The notes under the pieces: generated by a model | Database searches by the model: none | The model's input: the letters and a program-made list of their open reading frames with translations, nothing else | What the model was told of the DNA's origin: nothing | Translations under genes and position numbers: made by a program | Shown: positions 40,450-51,839 of the stretch, in pieces | How positions within the stretch are numbered: the first letter of the stretch is position 1 | How the letters are laid out: each line of letters starts with the position of its first letter | From: Pseudopithomyces maydicus | Lineage: Eukaryota > Ascomycota > Dothideomycetes > Pleosporales > Didymosphaeriaceae | Assembly: GCA_026873275.1 (NCBI GenBank) | Contig: JANTUC010000014.1 | Coordinates: forward strand, 248,001-312,000 | DNA length: 64,000 nt | Direction: 5' to 3'

Positions 40450-40972
40450 TATTTTTAATCAATAATAGACAGCGCTGCAGTAGATAATGCAATACGTGAT
40501 GCGCGACACTGGCCTAGTCGTAGTCATCCAGGGACACGATAACGCTGTACCTCTAACAATCCCAATCGCCCTCAGATCAACAACAACGCCTATCACTGCG
40601 ACACTGAGCAACAATGACTCAAAAAGATAAGCCTATAATCGATATCGGCAGCAATATTTGGGACTGCTAATTGGTGATGTCAGTGTTATTGTATCGCTTC
40701 GGCAACATCCCAGACTAGCGCCTCCATTCGGTCGATAGCTCCGACGCAGACTTGGAGTCGATTTGGAGTAACTTTCCCTAATCACCTACTCCAACCTGGC
40801 AATCAATTCCCGATAACCAAAGAAGCCGTTGTCTTGCTAGCCCATTAGCGCCCCCTTCGCACCTTGGGAAAACCCTGCCTCCACAGCGCAGCAGGCAACC
40901 CCGCGAACTCCAAACCCAAACCCACACCTCCAACACTCCGCAACCCCAACCAAAGCTCGAGGCCTCCATGCC
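40450..40972. promoter_or_regulatory. Divergent promoter, SDR and C2H2 regulator
   Basis: 523 bp between opposed starts. It contains CT/CA-rich stretches near 40850-40970. No confident binding site can be named. Confidence 0.4.
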
Positions 40973-43694
40973 ATGCACAGACACAACCACACATGTCGCT
41001 ATTGCGCCAGGTCTTTCAAACGGGCTGAGCATCTGACGCGCCATCTCCGCACACGTGGGTTACGCTACTTCTTTCGACCCACTTTATTGCACCTTCGGTT
41101 AGATACGATGTGTATTGTGTATGCTGTGTACATGGCTGATTGACCGACGAAAGACACCCGCGAGAAGCCGTTCCAATGCCAATGCGGAGCGTCGTTCACG
41201 CGGCGGGATCTCCTCACCCGGCACTGGCGGATCACGGGGCACAGCGAAATCGGCACAGTGGTGGACGGCCCGCAAACACAAACACAAACACAAGAGACGA
41301 CGCACTCGGTGCCCCAACACGACATCGCTGCTCCCCATGTACTCAACGGCGTCGCCGGAGTCGTAGAGGATGGGATGCTAGAGACGCCGAGCCAGAATCA
41401 CAGGCCCGATCTTCCCACGCCCGTTGCGTCGTTCCAGGATGTGCAGGGGCAGGTTGACCCGGGGTTGCACGAGCAGGGGTATCAGGATGAAGGGCTCGAG
41501 GACTTTCGCGACTTTGTCAATTTTATAGATGGCGTGGGGCTCTCGGCGCAGTGGACGCCCGAGTACGATATCGATTGGATGCGGCTGGATAACTACCAGG
41601 AGTCGAGGCGCCCTTCGAGAGAGCTGGAAGCTAGACATTCACCGGGCCAGGAGGATATCGGGACGCCTTTTAGTACGTGGCTGCCTTCGGCGCCGGCTGA
41701 GGATCAGGTCCAGTTGAGATCTCACTCCGGAGAAGGTATGTTCATTTCATTGTTGAGTTTGTGGACAAATGTCACGGTACTTCGCTGGGTGCTGGATGCC
41801 TTGTCATGCTTCAAGAGATATTTTTCCAAGGGAACTGCCCATATAACCTCACCTCAAACACCATCCACTTAGCATTCTATCCCACCCAACAACCACCACT
41901 AACACCCACACCCAGACGTCCGTGAAAGCCGAGTCCGCCGCGGCACCTACCACGTAACCGAAGACCACCGCACCTTCCTCATCTCCCTCCTCTCATACTT
42001 CCCGCACCCCATCTCCGCCTTCGACATCCCCTCCCGCCACGCCCTCACCCGCTACATCACCGCCTTCTTCTCCGGCTTCCACAGCCACTTCCCCTTCATC
42101 CACGAGCCCACGTACAAGCCGTCATGCTCCCCCTCGAGCTCACCCTCGCCATGTGCGCCGCCGGAGCCCAGTACTGCTTCGAGCGCAGGAGCGCAGACCG
42201 CCTGTTTCGCGTCGCCAAGGCCATCGTGTTCGAAAGGTTGCGCCAGGAGGAGTCGCATTTCGGGCCGCAGACGCTGGCGTTCATCGCGTCGACGAATATG
42301 TTGTCGCCCGCGGTGCCGATGAGTACCAGGCGGTCGGGGCCCTGGCAGCCGCTGGATATGGCGAAGACGCTGTTGATTTTAGTTGGCTTTGCGACGTGGG
42401 AGAGGAAGGACCTGTTGCAGCAGGCTTTTGCCCTGCGAGGGCTCCTCGTGCAATGTCTGCGCGACAACGGCTTGAAGGAAGACGACACGCCTTCTGGCAT
42501 ACCGTCTGGGGCGAGGTCCGCGCTGTGGGATGAGTGGGTCCAGCGGGAGTCGTCGCGGCGGACGAAGTTGGTGGCGTTTTGCTATATCAATGTTCATAGC
42601 ATTGCATATAACATACATCCGCTGCTGTGGAGTAGCGAGCTGCATCTGCGATTGCCATGCTGCACGCCGTATTGGCAGGCGTCGAGCGCGACTCAGTGGG
42701 CGGCGTTGGAGCGGGATCACAAGGAAGAGCAGATGCCGTTCCAACAAGCGTTGTCTTTGCTGCTTCAGGGGACGCCGGGTGTGAACTCGGTGCATCCCAT
42801 ACCAAGTCCTATCGGGAACTACATTCTCCTTCATGCCTTGCTCCAACGGATCCACGTAGTCCGCGAGCTTTCTTTCCCCGCAACATCGCCCGCTACGATA
42901 TCTGGCTCCGAATTGCACACCATAGGGTACGTCTGCCATCCCTTTCTCACCAAAAACTAACACTTCCCCCATGCAGTCGTGCCCTCCGCTCCTGGACCTC
43001 CCTCTGGCAGCAAGCCCCCGAATCCATGCTCGACCCCAACAACGAATCCGGCCCCATCCCCTTCACATCCAGCGCCCTCCTCGTCGTCGCCTACATCCGC
43101 CTCTCGCTCGACATCGGCTCCCACCGCCACCTGGAGTCCCGCGACCCAGCGCTGATCGCCCAAGGTCTCGCTGCACTCCCGGACATCGAACGCAACGATA
43201 ATCTCCTATCTGCGCTGCTGTACTCCACGCACGCGCTCAGCATCCCCGTGCGCCTGGGAATCGATCGCGTCGCGCGGAGCCAGGCGTTCTTCTGGAGCGT
43301 GCAGCACGCCATTTCGAGCTTCGAGTGTGCTGTGTTTCTGGGGAAATGGTTGTGCGCGCTGCATGGCGACACGTTAACTCGTATGTCTCGCGAATTATGT
43401 GCATGTGTACATGTTTCAGCTCGTATATATCCGTACGTATGTATGTGCATCGCTAACGCGACTCGACCAGGTTCCGAGCACCGTATCGTCCACTGGGTGA
43501 AATGCATCGTGGAAGAAGCCTACGCGGTCGTCGACTTCGACGACGAGCGCGACCTCCCCGTTTCGCATGAGCCGTTCCAGCTCGGCATCGCAGTGCTGCA
43601 CATCTGGTGTCGCTTCTTCCAGGGCAACACGCAGTGGCAGTTTGTCAACAATCTCGGCATCAGCCTGGAGCGGTATACGAAAACGCTCACCTGA
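40973..43694 (+). CDS. C2H2 zinc-finger regulator with fungal transcription-factor domain, one frameshift
   Basis: Exons 40973-41054, 41154-41735, 41916-42926, 42977-43380 and 43471-43694. Two N-terminal fingers: Cys8/Cys11/His24/His28, then Cys36/Cys38/His51/His57 split by intron 1; the second has an atypical C-x-C and H-x5-H spacing. A Gln/Thr and acidic linker follows, then the fungal-specific factor domain, with FSGFHSHFPFIHEPTYK, LTLAMCAAGAQYCFERRSA, LLVQCLRDNG and YINVHSIAYNIHPLLWS. In exon 3 the frame before about 42118 (EPTYK) and after it (VMLPLELTLA) differ by one missing base. Adding it makes all phases close at 767 residues. This arrangement is typical of pathway regulators, and its place beside the SDR and amidase suggests it controls them (inference). 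Confidence 0.85.
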
Positions 43695-44099
43695 ACGGTG
43701 AGGCGATGCGGCTCTGCTGAAATGTGAGGCCGCAAGCAGGCAACCGTCGAACAGTGTGACCTGTACATGGATACGAGGTGGCGGTGTCGGTTACTGATAA
43801 GCTCGCCCCCGCGCGCTGCCTGGAGCATGCATGCATCTCACTGCTTGCTTGCTTGTACCGCACCGTACCTGATTTTTCTTTGATTCCTGAGGCCGTCAAC
43901 GTCGTGCGACTCTTTGCCGGCGCGCCGTTTTTCTTATATGCATATGCACGCCGCGGGTGGCTTTTGAGGCGCGCGTTTCTGAGTTTGGGATATTTGCATC
44001 GCATCGCATTTGTCCATTTGGGGACGGAACGGGCGACGCGACTTGCACTTGTTCTATAGGAGCATTGCGAATCGTTGTCTGAAGTTTGTGAAGTTCAGC
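43695..44099. other. Intergenic, same-strand spacer
   Basis: 405 bp between the C2H2 regulator gene and the membrane protein gene. No separate gene seen. Confidence 0.5.
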
Positions 44100-46853
44100 A
44101 TGGCGCGCATCAACTTCACCGACTGCGCCCTCAGGTACGGCGCTGATACCCCCGAGGCTGCGGATCTCCGATCGAAATATCGCTGGGATGGCCCCTTGCT
44201 AGGGATTCCGACGCGTGATCCTTTCACGCAGATCACTCTGGAGGGCTGTCTCGCAGTATGCGGGCATGGGGCCAATCGATATCCCTGGGATGACGTCTCC
44301 AGCACCATCACGACATGGCTCCTCCCCGTCGTGGGTACCATGCTGCAAGCGCCCTTCGAGAGCAACGCCTTCAGACGCACGCTCTTGGCCATCGCACGAT
44401 GGGTCGGCTCCCCCATAGTCAGTCTCTCCTATGTCCTCTGGAACATCAAAGTGTCGGCCAAGGCAGCCCTCATGGTCGACATGGCGGTGCCCTACGACCA
44501 GGTGCCAGACCGCAAAACCGACTTTGGCAGCATGAGAGACTCCATGTACCTCCTCCTCGCCATGAACCAGTACACCCTCAAGCCCACCGCCATGCTCCGC
44601 GAAAAAGAAGCAGAAGGCCTCCTCCGCATCGTCCTCTTCAGCAAAGACCTCAAGCTCACAGACACGGACAAAACACTCCGCCAAATGCGCCGCATCCTCG
44701 CCCGCGAACTCCGCGAAATGCGTCGCCGTGGCGCCGTCCCCGTTTTCATCTCCACAATGTGGTTCCTCTTCGCCTTCGCGCTCTCCATCCAGGCCGCCTT
44801 CGGCGTCGTCGGCGAGAACAGAACGGCCCACGATCTCGCCCTCGGCTGCCTCCTCGCCTGGTTCCCCATCCTCATCATGGCCACCATCGTCGACCGGAAC
44901 CCCATCGCCGCGGAGGCCATCCGCAAGAAACTAAACGCGCTGATAGACCACGTACGCCATGCGCTAAGGGACGAGCGCCACCGCGCCGAGTTCATCGACT
45001 CGTTCAAGGACCAGGACAACTTCAAGCCGCTCGCCCAGCACATCCATGACATCGCCGAGAAAGCAGAGTACATGGACAACTTCTTCGTCGACTTCGCCGG
45101 CCAGGCCCGCATACGCTGGCACTACGGCGCTGCGCACCCCATCCTCTCCGACATTGAAAACTGCTACATCGCGTCCAAGGGCCGCAACTGGCTCGCCAAC
45201 GAGCGCGAGGCCCGCACTAACCTCGTGCTCGGCCCCGTCAACGACGAGGGCCTCGTCTGGTTCGACATCCGCGAGTTCTGGCAGGTTGGGGCTGCGGTGG
45301 CCATCGTGCTGGGGAGCTGCGGGGGGCGTTTATCCTGAGCTTTTTCACGCCGACGGTCGGGCTGGGGTGTCGGAGCGGGGGGTACGTCATCTTCTTCTGC
45401 GTGTCGATGGGGCTGATGGTCATGGAGATGGCGGTGTGGCTCGCGCTGTCGCCGTACGAGATGGTGGAGCCGCCGTGGCTCGCGAGGACGCACACGCGGC
45501 TGCAGAGCAACGCGCTGATTCACCGGTGGGACGACAGGCGGCATACGCGGTGGGCGAGTGTCAAGAGGCGGGCGTCGAGCCTGTTGCGGTCGACTGAGAA
45601 CTTGTTCATCCGCGGTGTCACGGGGGCCATTCTCTGGCTCCCCCTGAGAAATAAGACCGCCCTCAGCGAATCCGCAGAAGCCTTCCTTGACCACCGCCTC
45701 AAATCCCTGCAACACATGACGCCGCAGGCTAGATGGGAAACCTTCTTCTTCCGCCCCGTCGAAGCCTTCAACGCAACATGGCTCGTGTACATCGTCGTCG
45801 CGCAAACCTGGGGCTTCTACAAGACGTGCGCGTGCGTGACCAGCACCTGGGGCGGCGGCGGGGGTACCTCGACTTCAGCGTGCAAGACGTGGCGTCGTCG
45901 TGGGTGGAGCGGTTCTGGCTGACGGGCACGCTGCTCACGTCGAGCGTGCTGGGGCTGTCCATGTTCTACATCACGGTCGAGTGGTGCCAGCAGTCGTTTC
46001 TGTCGACGGAGGACTACGCCTCTGCACGCACTGGGCTCTTCCGCACACGGCTATACAGGAAGTACACCTTCCCTCTCAGGCGTCTCGCGCGGCTCCTCTC
46101 GAGATTCACATTCGCCCCCGCGGAACGTCTAGCCCTGCGCGTAGGGCTAATCAAGTACACGCAGAAGACGCTCCTGTGGACAGAGAAACACACGCACGAC
46201 CCGCCATCCCTCCACATCCTCCCCGTACACTCCTCGTCCTCCCCTTCTCCATCCCCACTCCCGCGCCCCACGCCCTCAATCGAGCTCACAGACCTATCCA
46301 CCGCGCTCCTCCGCTCACCCTCCCACCACGACACGCCCGCATTCCCACACTCGTTATTTCCCCCGCGATATCGAGACGCCGGCCGAGGCAGGACAGCGAG
46401 GCATCTGCGGTGCCGGGGTCGCCCTCGGAGGAGGGCCGAGGCGTGTACGACACCGCGTTGGACACGTATCGGGCCCCGTCCTCGGTGGATGCGGGGAGTT
46501 TTCATAGATCCCCCTCCTCGGTCGACATCCGGCACAGCTACGACCCGCACCCAACGCACGACGCACGATCGAGCCTTGGATCCCCGCTCGAAGCCGAGGG
46601 TCTGAGGTTGAGCTCGGATCTTGCGCCTTTGCTGCATCCGGGGGATGTGCGTGTGGGTGGGAGGAGTAGAGCGAGCTCGGTGGCGGAGGGGAGGGGCTGG
46701 GGATACGTATGGAGAGGGGGGATGATGGTGGAGGGGGGACGGGAAGGGGGTAGATATATGGATATGAGTAGTTTGAGCATTTGCATGTTGAGCATTTTAG
46801 ACGCGAGCATTTACATATTTGTTGAGCATTTTACATGTGTAGGAACGATTTGA
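44100..46853 (+). CDS. Orphan multi-pass membrane protein, three single-base frame breaks
   Basis: ATG 44100 (MARINFTDCALRYG) is preferred over an in-frame upstream ATG at 44010. No introns. About seven membrane helices, for example at PVFISTMWFLFAFALSIQ, CLLAWFPILIMATIV, GGAFILSFFTPTVGLG, GYVIFFCVSMGLMVMEM, TWLVYIVVAQTWGFY and GTLLTSSVLGLSMFYITV, then a Ser/Pro-rich cytosolic-type tail. The frame shifts by one missing base at three homopolymers: six Gs at 45321-45326, five Gs at 45860-45864 and five Cs at 46360-46364. Adding one base to each gives a continuous product of about 918 residues. I recognise it only as a fungal conserved hypothetical protein with a CRSGGY motif; no transport or enzyme signature is visible. 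Confidence 0.72.
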
Positions 46854-47277
46854 TCTTTTTACTGTAGGGTTATTAAAGCCATTTAGTTTGGTGTGCTACG
46901 TAACGTTGTTCCGGTACCTCTGGATGATGGTTTAGTTAGGATCGCGACTGTGTGTCGGATAATGCTAAAATAACTCGATTAAATCCGGACACTTACGAAA
47001 GCGGTTGCTACACCAAAGATAACGAATCGTGTGTGGGCGTGGGTGTGGGTGTGCTACTTTCACGTTAGCACTGTTGAGAACGGGGTATTTTGTCCTTCTA
47101 TCACAATTTTGCCAGTTTCCTCACTGTTCATGTCCACCGACTGATATATTCAGAAGTATATATATCCTAAATTAAAGGTTCACAAAAATCGAATGCTCTC
47201 ACAGCGCAACGTCTAGAACCGTCGTCCCTCCCTCCAACAATATTATGCAATTCATCCCACGAACATCAATCTCTCTA
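46854..47277. other. Convergent intergenic spacer
   Basis: 3' flanks of two convergent genes. It contains a GTGGGCGTGGGTGTGGGTGT run near 47033. No gene seen. Confidence 0.5.
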
Positions 47278-49196
47278 CTATGCCGAGCCCCCTACCCCCG
47301 ACCTACTTACTAAAAACCTGCACCTCGCCCACCCCCTAACCCTCCCCTCCACCACCTTCTCCCCAGCCCCCACAACCGTACAAATCTCATCAAAGCAATG
47401 CATCCCATCCAGAAACCTGACCAAACTCGCCTCCTCCCCACTCGCCACACTCGTCCCTCCCCCTTGCATCTCTACCTTCATTCCCTTCTTCCATTATCGC
47501 CCCCGCCCCCACCCCCGTCCGTCGCCCAACCCCATCCGCCGCATAAACCCCACTTCCCCCACCGAGCACATGTTTATGCGCCATCAGCGAACTCACGCTC
47601 TCCCGATGGGGTATCCCACCGTGCGCGTGGTTTCTTACCGTGGACGTGTCGCTCGCGGCGCCCATACCCGCACCCGCACCGCCATGCGCACTCGGCGCCA
47701 CGCTAGCAGGGACGCTTTTCAGGCTCGTCGGCGGCGCGGGCGGCACGGCGGCGGAGGCGAACGACGACGTGGCGACGGCGTACTTGTGCACGCGGTACAG
47801 GAAGCCCTTTATCACGCCGAAGGTGACGAGGCGGCGGACGTCGATGCCGGATAGCAGGCACAGGTTATCGAGGACGAATTGGCGGAGGGGGAGGCCCTGG
47901 CGGAGGGAGGTGTAGAGCGTGATTAGGGTCTCGGGGGTGAGCGTGGGCTCGGTGTCGATGTCTGCGTCGTCTTCGTGGTCGCCGCGGGGCGCCGTGTCGG
48001 ATGTGGAGTGCGTTTCGCTGGTGGATGTCGCGCTGGAGGTTGACGCTGCTGAGGACGAGGAGATGGATGCCCGGGACCCGTTTGCGGATGACACGGAGGC
48101 CTCGCGCGTTTCTGCTCGGCCGCCTCGTCGCAGCCGCGGGACTCGCACGTACCGCGTGCATTCCTCTTGGAGTGCGGGATCCGTGATGAAGGCTGCGATT
48201 TCGGCGGTCGGCGCGTACACGGCTGCGAAGCTGAAGATGTCGAGGAGGACGAGGCAGCCGTAGAAGACGAGGTGCTGGATTGCTTTTTGCGTGAGGGAGA
48301 GGTCCGTGTCCGCGAGGTGGGCGATGCGCGCGACGCTGTGGATGCCGTTGATGAAGGGGAGGATGCGGGTTAGGGTTAGGTCGGAGGAGAGGGGGTGGAG
48401 AGGGAGGAGAGGGAGATGGTGAGGATGGGGACTTGGTGGGGGTGGATTGGGGGTGGGGGAGGGCGCGTTGGGAAGAGCTTGAGATTGATGGTGTTGGAGT
48501 CGTCTGGGGGGTTAGAACGTATCTACAGTGTATATGTTTGTGGTGTGTATTAGAGAGAAAGAGAAGGAGGGGGGAAAGGCAGCTGGGAAGAGTATCTATA
48601 CATACCGATCGGAATCATACACTCAGCATAATTATTCAAATCCTCCAACAACATCTCGCACAACGCAAACACCTTACTCCCACTCCCCTCCTCCACGCCT
48701 TCCCCTCATGATCATCATCCCACACATCCATCGCATCCTCCTCCTCGCTCACGAACCCCCCTGCTCCTCCAACCCCCGCAACAACCTCCCCACCTTCCGC
48801 ACAACCTCTCCGTACGCAACCCAGTCCGCAAGCCCCTCCTCCACCACCACAGCCCAGTTGAAGATGAACTCGTTGCGGCTGTACTTGCCCTCGCGGATGC
48901 ACACAGGGTACCCGATGATGCGGTAGTGGCTCACGCAGAAGGTGAGCAGGCGGTCGCAGAACTGCTGGGTGGGTATCAGGTAGGGGGTGGCGGAGTCGAA
49001 GGAGAAGAGGGGGTTGCGGAGGGCGGAGGGGGAGGAGGACGGCGTTATGCTGCCTTCGGGGATTTGGTGGAGGACGCGGGAACCTGGGGTGGTTAGCTAT
49101 ATGCGGTGTGGTGAGGAGAGTAAGGCGGGGAGGATACATACCTTTTTCATGGTGGAAGCGCGTGAAGAATATGGCTTTGATCGCGCGTGTAGGCAT
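47278..49196 (-). CDS. NPR2: NPR2, nitrogen permease regulator 2 (GATOR1/SEACIT subunit), several frame breaks
   Basis: Exons 49196-49142, 49083-48606 and 48503 to the end; introns 58 and 102 nt. The N-terminus RAIKAIFFTRFHHEKGSRVL, then TQQFCDRLLTFCVSHYRIIG, GKYSRNEFIFNWAVVVEE, DDSNTINLKLFP, INGIHSVARIAHLADTD, YGCLVLLDIFSFAAVYAPTA, SGIDVRRLVTFGVIKGFLYR and the C-terminal FLDGMHCFDEICT block follow NPR2 from end to end. With NPR3 it inhibits TORC1 at the vacuole when nitrogen is short. One-base losses break the frame at C runs 48756-48761 and 48712-48715 and a G run 48391-48395; a net +1/-2 change lies near 47440-47500. A further loss at 47332-47336 would move the true stop to 47303. Intron phases close only if the losses are corrected, so I treat it as a real gene in imperfect sequence. 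Confidence 0.85.
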
Positions 49197-49404
49197 TGAG
49201 CCTGGAATTGCTGGTTCTACATTGTTGGTGGTGGAGCGAGAGGGTCGCGTGTGGGGTAGACTGGCGGGTGAGCTCGACGCGACTGGAATGGCCTGTGCGT
49301 CGCCCGCCAACTACATATGTACTTCCTCACTATGTATGCATACACCAATCATTCACAGCAAGCATATATATGTACTTAAGCATAGACATTGTAAACAGTA
49401 CCAA

Positions 49405-51432
49405 TCAAGCTATCGTCATATTGCCTTCTAAGACCCCTTTACCCCCACCAACATCCCGTACCTTCCGCCCCTTCCCACCCACCTGATGCATGGTGTAGTT
49501 CACACGCACACCCCTCGACTCCGCATACTCCAGCGCATCCCTACTGCTCAAATTCTCGCAATGCTCTGCATTTATGAACCGCAGCGTGGGCGCCTCGTCC
49601 ACCAGCAACTTGATGCCCAAGCCCGATATCTTCGAGCGCGAGACATCTATGCGCTCGAGCTTCGTCGACGCGGTGATCGGCTTGATGTCGTCGTCGGTAA
49701 GAGGAAATCCGGGGAGTTCCAACGAGGTTAAGGAGGGCGTGAGTATGCGTGGCGAGGTGGCTAGGTATGTGGAGACGACGATGCGAGGGGAGACGGCGCT
49801 GAGCGCGGAAGGCGTGCGGTCAGGGTTGTCGACGGAGAGATCGCCGCTGAGGCTGAGATGTTGCAGGGGCGTTGCGTCCTGCAGACTTACTATTTCGCCG
49901 CTGTGATCTTTGTACAGGTCCAGGAAGGATTCGAGCACCTTCGGATACAGTCTTATGTCTTTACCAAACGTAAGATGCGTTAGATCTTGGGTCCGTGTTG
50001 CCTTGAGCATCCCTTCGAAGCGATAAACCCCATCGATCCTTTCATACAACAGATTGAGATTGAGACGCTTCAGTGTCGCAGGGAGGATTGGGACCCCGGG
50101 GCCTGTAAAGTTCAAATAAACAAGATCTGTTATGTTTGAGCTGCCAAAATCCAGGAGCTCGTCATGGGTGCGTTTCCGTGTTCCAGTATGACTGACTACC
50201 ACTGAGCGTAATTCCGATGCATTCTCCACCAGGGATTGTATCAGCCATACACGCTCGATGACACCCTGAAAGTCGAGGGTTCGTAGTCGATAGGACATGA
50301 GAGCTAACAGGTTACCACGTCCCTCTGTCAAGTGGGCATCTCTGAACTCTGCATGTTCAATGCCCGGCCGTCTTGCCAGAATCTCACTTATCGAATCGAT
50401 ATCGGTCTTTGTGTGTATACATATGCGCTTGAGATTGTTCGCGGTCTGAGCTACTAAACAGAGGGTTTCGGATATCATGTGAGGGAAGGATAAGACAACG
50501 AGCGCCTGAAGGTCTTTGCAAGCGACGGCAATGTTGCGTATGATGTCGGTGTGCTGAACGCGATGCACAACCAGTGTATGTACGGAGCCCCGACTGTATT
50601 GCACAGCGTTGCGCAGGAACCTTCGCGAGACGGGGCGTGAAGCGCCGGATAGGTCGAGGTTGGCCCAAAGCTTTGGTCGTTTCGTGAGGTATTCCTGTTT
50701 CATTGGTTACAATCAGGCCAGGATGTATGTGTTTGGGTTTTCAGAAAACTAGCAGCAGAGTAGCTGACTAGATGAAAATAGTCGGGAAAAGGCGGTCGTC
50801 CCTTCTCGTGACCACGGGTCAGGATGTCTTTGGGTGAAGACCAAAACCTACCTTCCAGCCTTTGCTCACACGGAGACAGTTTACGATATTCTTGAAAGAC
50901 AAATATCCGATGACGTACTCCACCAACTCGACCGGAAGGATGGTAAGCGGATCGATGGCCTTCGGCGGCGACAGTTTGCGTGTGAGTTTGTCGTGCAACT
51001 GCTGCAGCAGCTAAATCCACACACACAAAATCAGCAATCTCCCCTTCCGCAGCATGTACGTATGCATCACTCAACAACCAAACCACCTACCAAAAAATCC
51101 GCATTCCCCACTTCCACATTCTTCATCCCGTACTTATAAATCTCCACCGCCGTCTCGCACCTATCCATCTTCTGCAGCGCACTCGCCGTCCTCAAGTACC
51201 CCTTCACATCCCGCTTGTGCGTCCGTATAGCGAGCCGGCCATCCTTGACCGCCGCGCTGAAATCCCCCAGCTTCTCGTGGCAGGCGGCGCGGTAGTCGTA
51301 GAGGGTCGCGCTGGGGACGGCCGACGCGTCGATGCCGTTTGAAAAGGCCTCGATGGCTTTGTCATACTGTTTGTGCTTGTAGTGGGATTTGCCGATTTCC
51401 TGGTATTCTTCGGGGGCGAAGGTGTGCGTCAT
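49405..51432 (-). CDS. TPR / F-box / LRR protein (Pof3/Dia2-like)
   Basis: Exons 51432-51091, 51010-50852 and 50694-49405 (introns 80 and 157 nt, phase 0) give 596 residues. The N-terminus holds TPR-like helices (EEYQEIGKSHYKHKQYDKAI, YDYRAACHEKLGDFSAAVKD, KGYLRTASALQKM). The F-box follows at about residues 133-165 (DPLTILPVELVEYVIGYL, NIVNCLRVSKGWK), then leucine-rich repeats (YRLRTLDFQGV, ATLKRLNLNLLY, LTSLELPGFPLTDDD, LERIDVSRSKISGLG). This TPR-F-box-LRR order matches fission-yeast Pof3 and budding-yeast Dia2, SCF ubiquitin-ligase adaptors for genome and replication maintenance. The ATG at 51432 is preferred; an upstream in-frame ATG adds a Pro-rich extension. Intron 2 is unusually long and carries a dispersed repeat. 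Confidence 0.87.
50741..50777 (-). repeat. Short dispersed repeat inside intron 2 of the F-box gene
   Basis: Read on the minus strand it contains TCTAGTCAGCTACTCTGCTG, which matches the repeat pair at 22507-22655 closely. The flanking intron bases also recall copy A (a TCACGAGAAGGG-like stretch). The same motif in an intron and in intergenic DNA 28 kb away suggests a small mobile or introner-like element. Confidence 0.45.
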
Positions 51433-51839
51433 GATTGAGGCGGGTGGACGTGGTGGGGGTTGCGGAGGGTGGAGTGCGAGTTGGTGTGGGCGGGAGGGTA
51501 ACGCGCGCGGAGCTGGGGACCCTGGCGCGGGGATAGGGCGTCGCGGTGTCACGTGACTAGATGGAAATGGATCCATCTGGTTTGATCAGGCGCGATTTCC
51601 TCTGCTTGGGTGTAAAGTGGTTTGTTTAGCCAACCATTTCGCTGCGTGATTTGAAATTTTTGACAAGGCTGATATCAGGGGACGCAGATCAGCAACGAAG
51701 ATCCAGGAGAACCATTGTGATGACGCGTTGAGGCGATTGAGAATCTAACTACGTACTGTTGAACTATGTGACTGAAACCAAAATCCCAAAGGCTGATGCT
51801 ATTCCTTCACAACGACCTAGAGAAAAGCTCATATTCAGC
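51433..51839. other. Promoter of the F-box gene and 3' flank of the deaminase gene
   Basis: 407 bp with a CACGTG box near 51549 on the F-box side. No gene seen. Confidence 0.5.

Noticed and set aside
48367..48381. Telomere-like GGGTTAGGGTTAGG
   Set aside because: Only two units, and it is the reverse complement of NPR2 codons for LTLTR; not an interstitial telomere.
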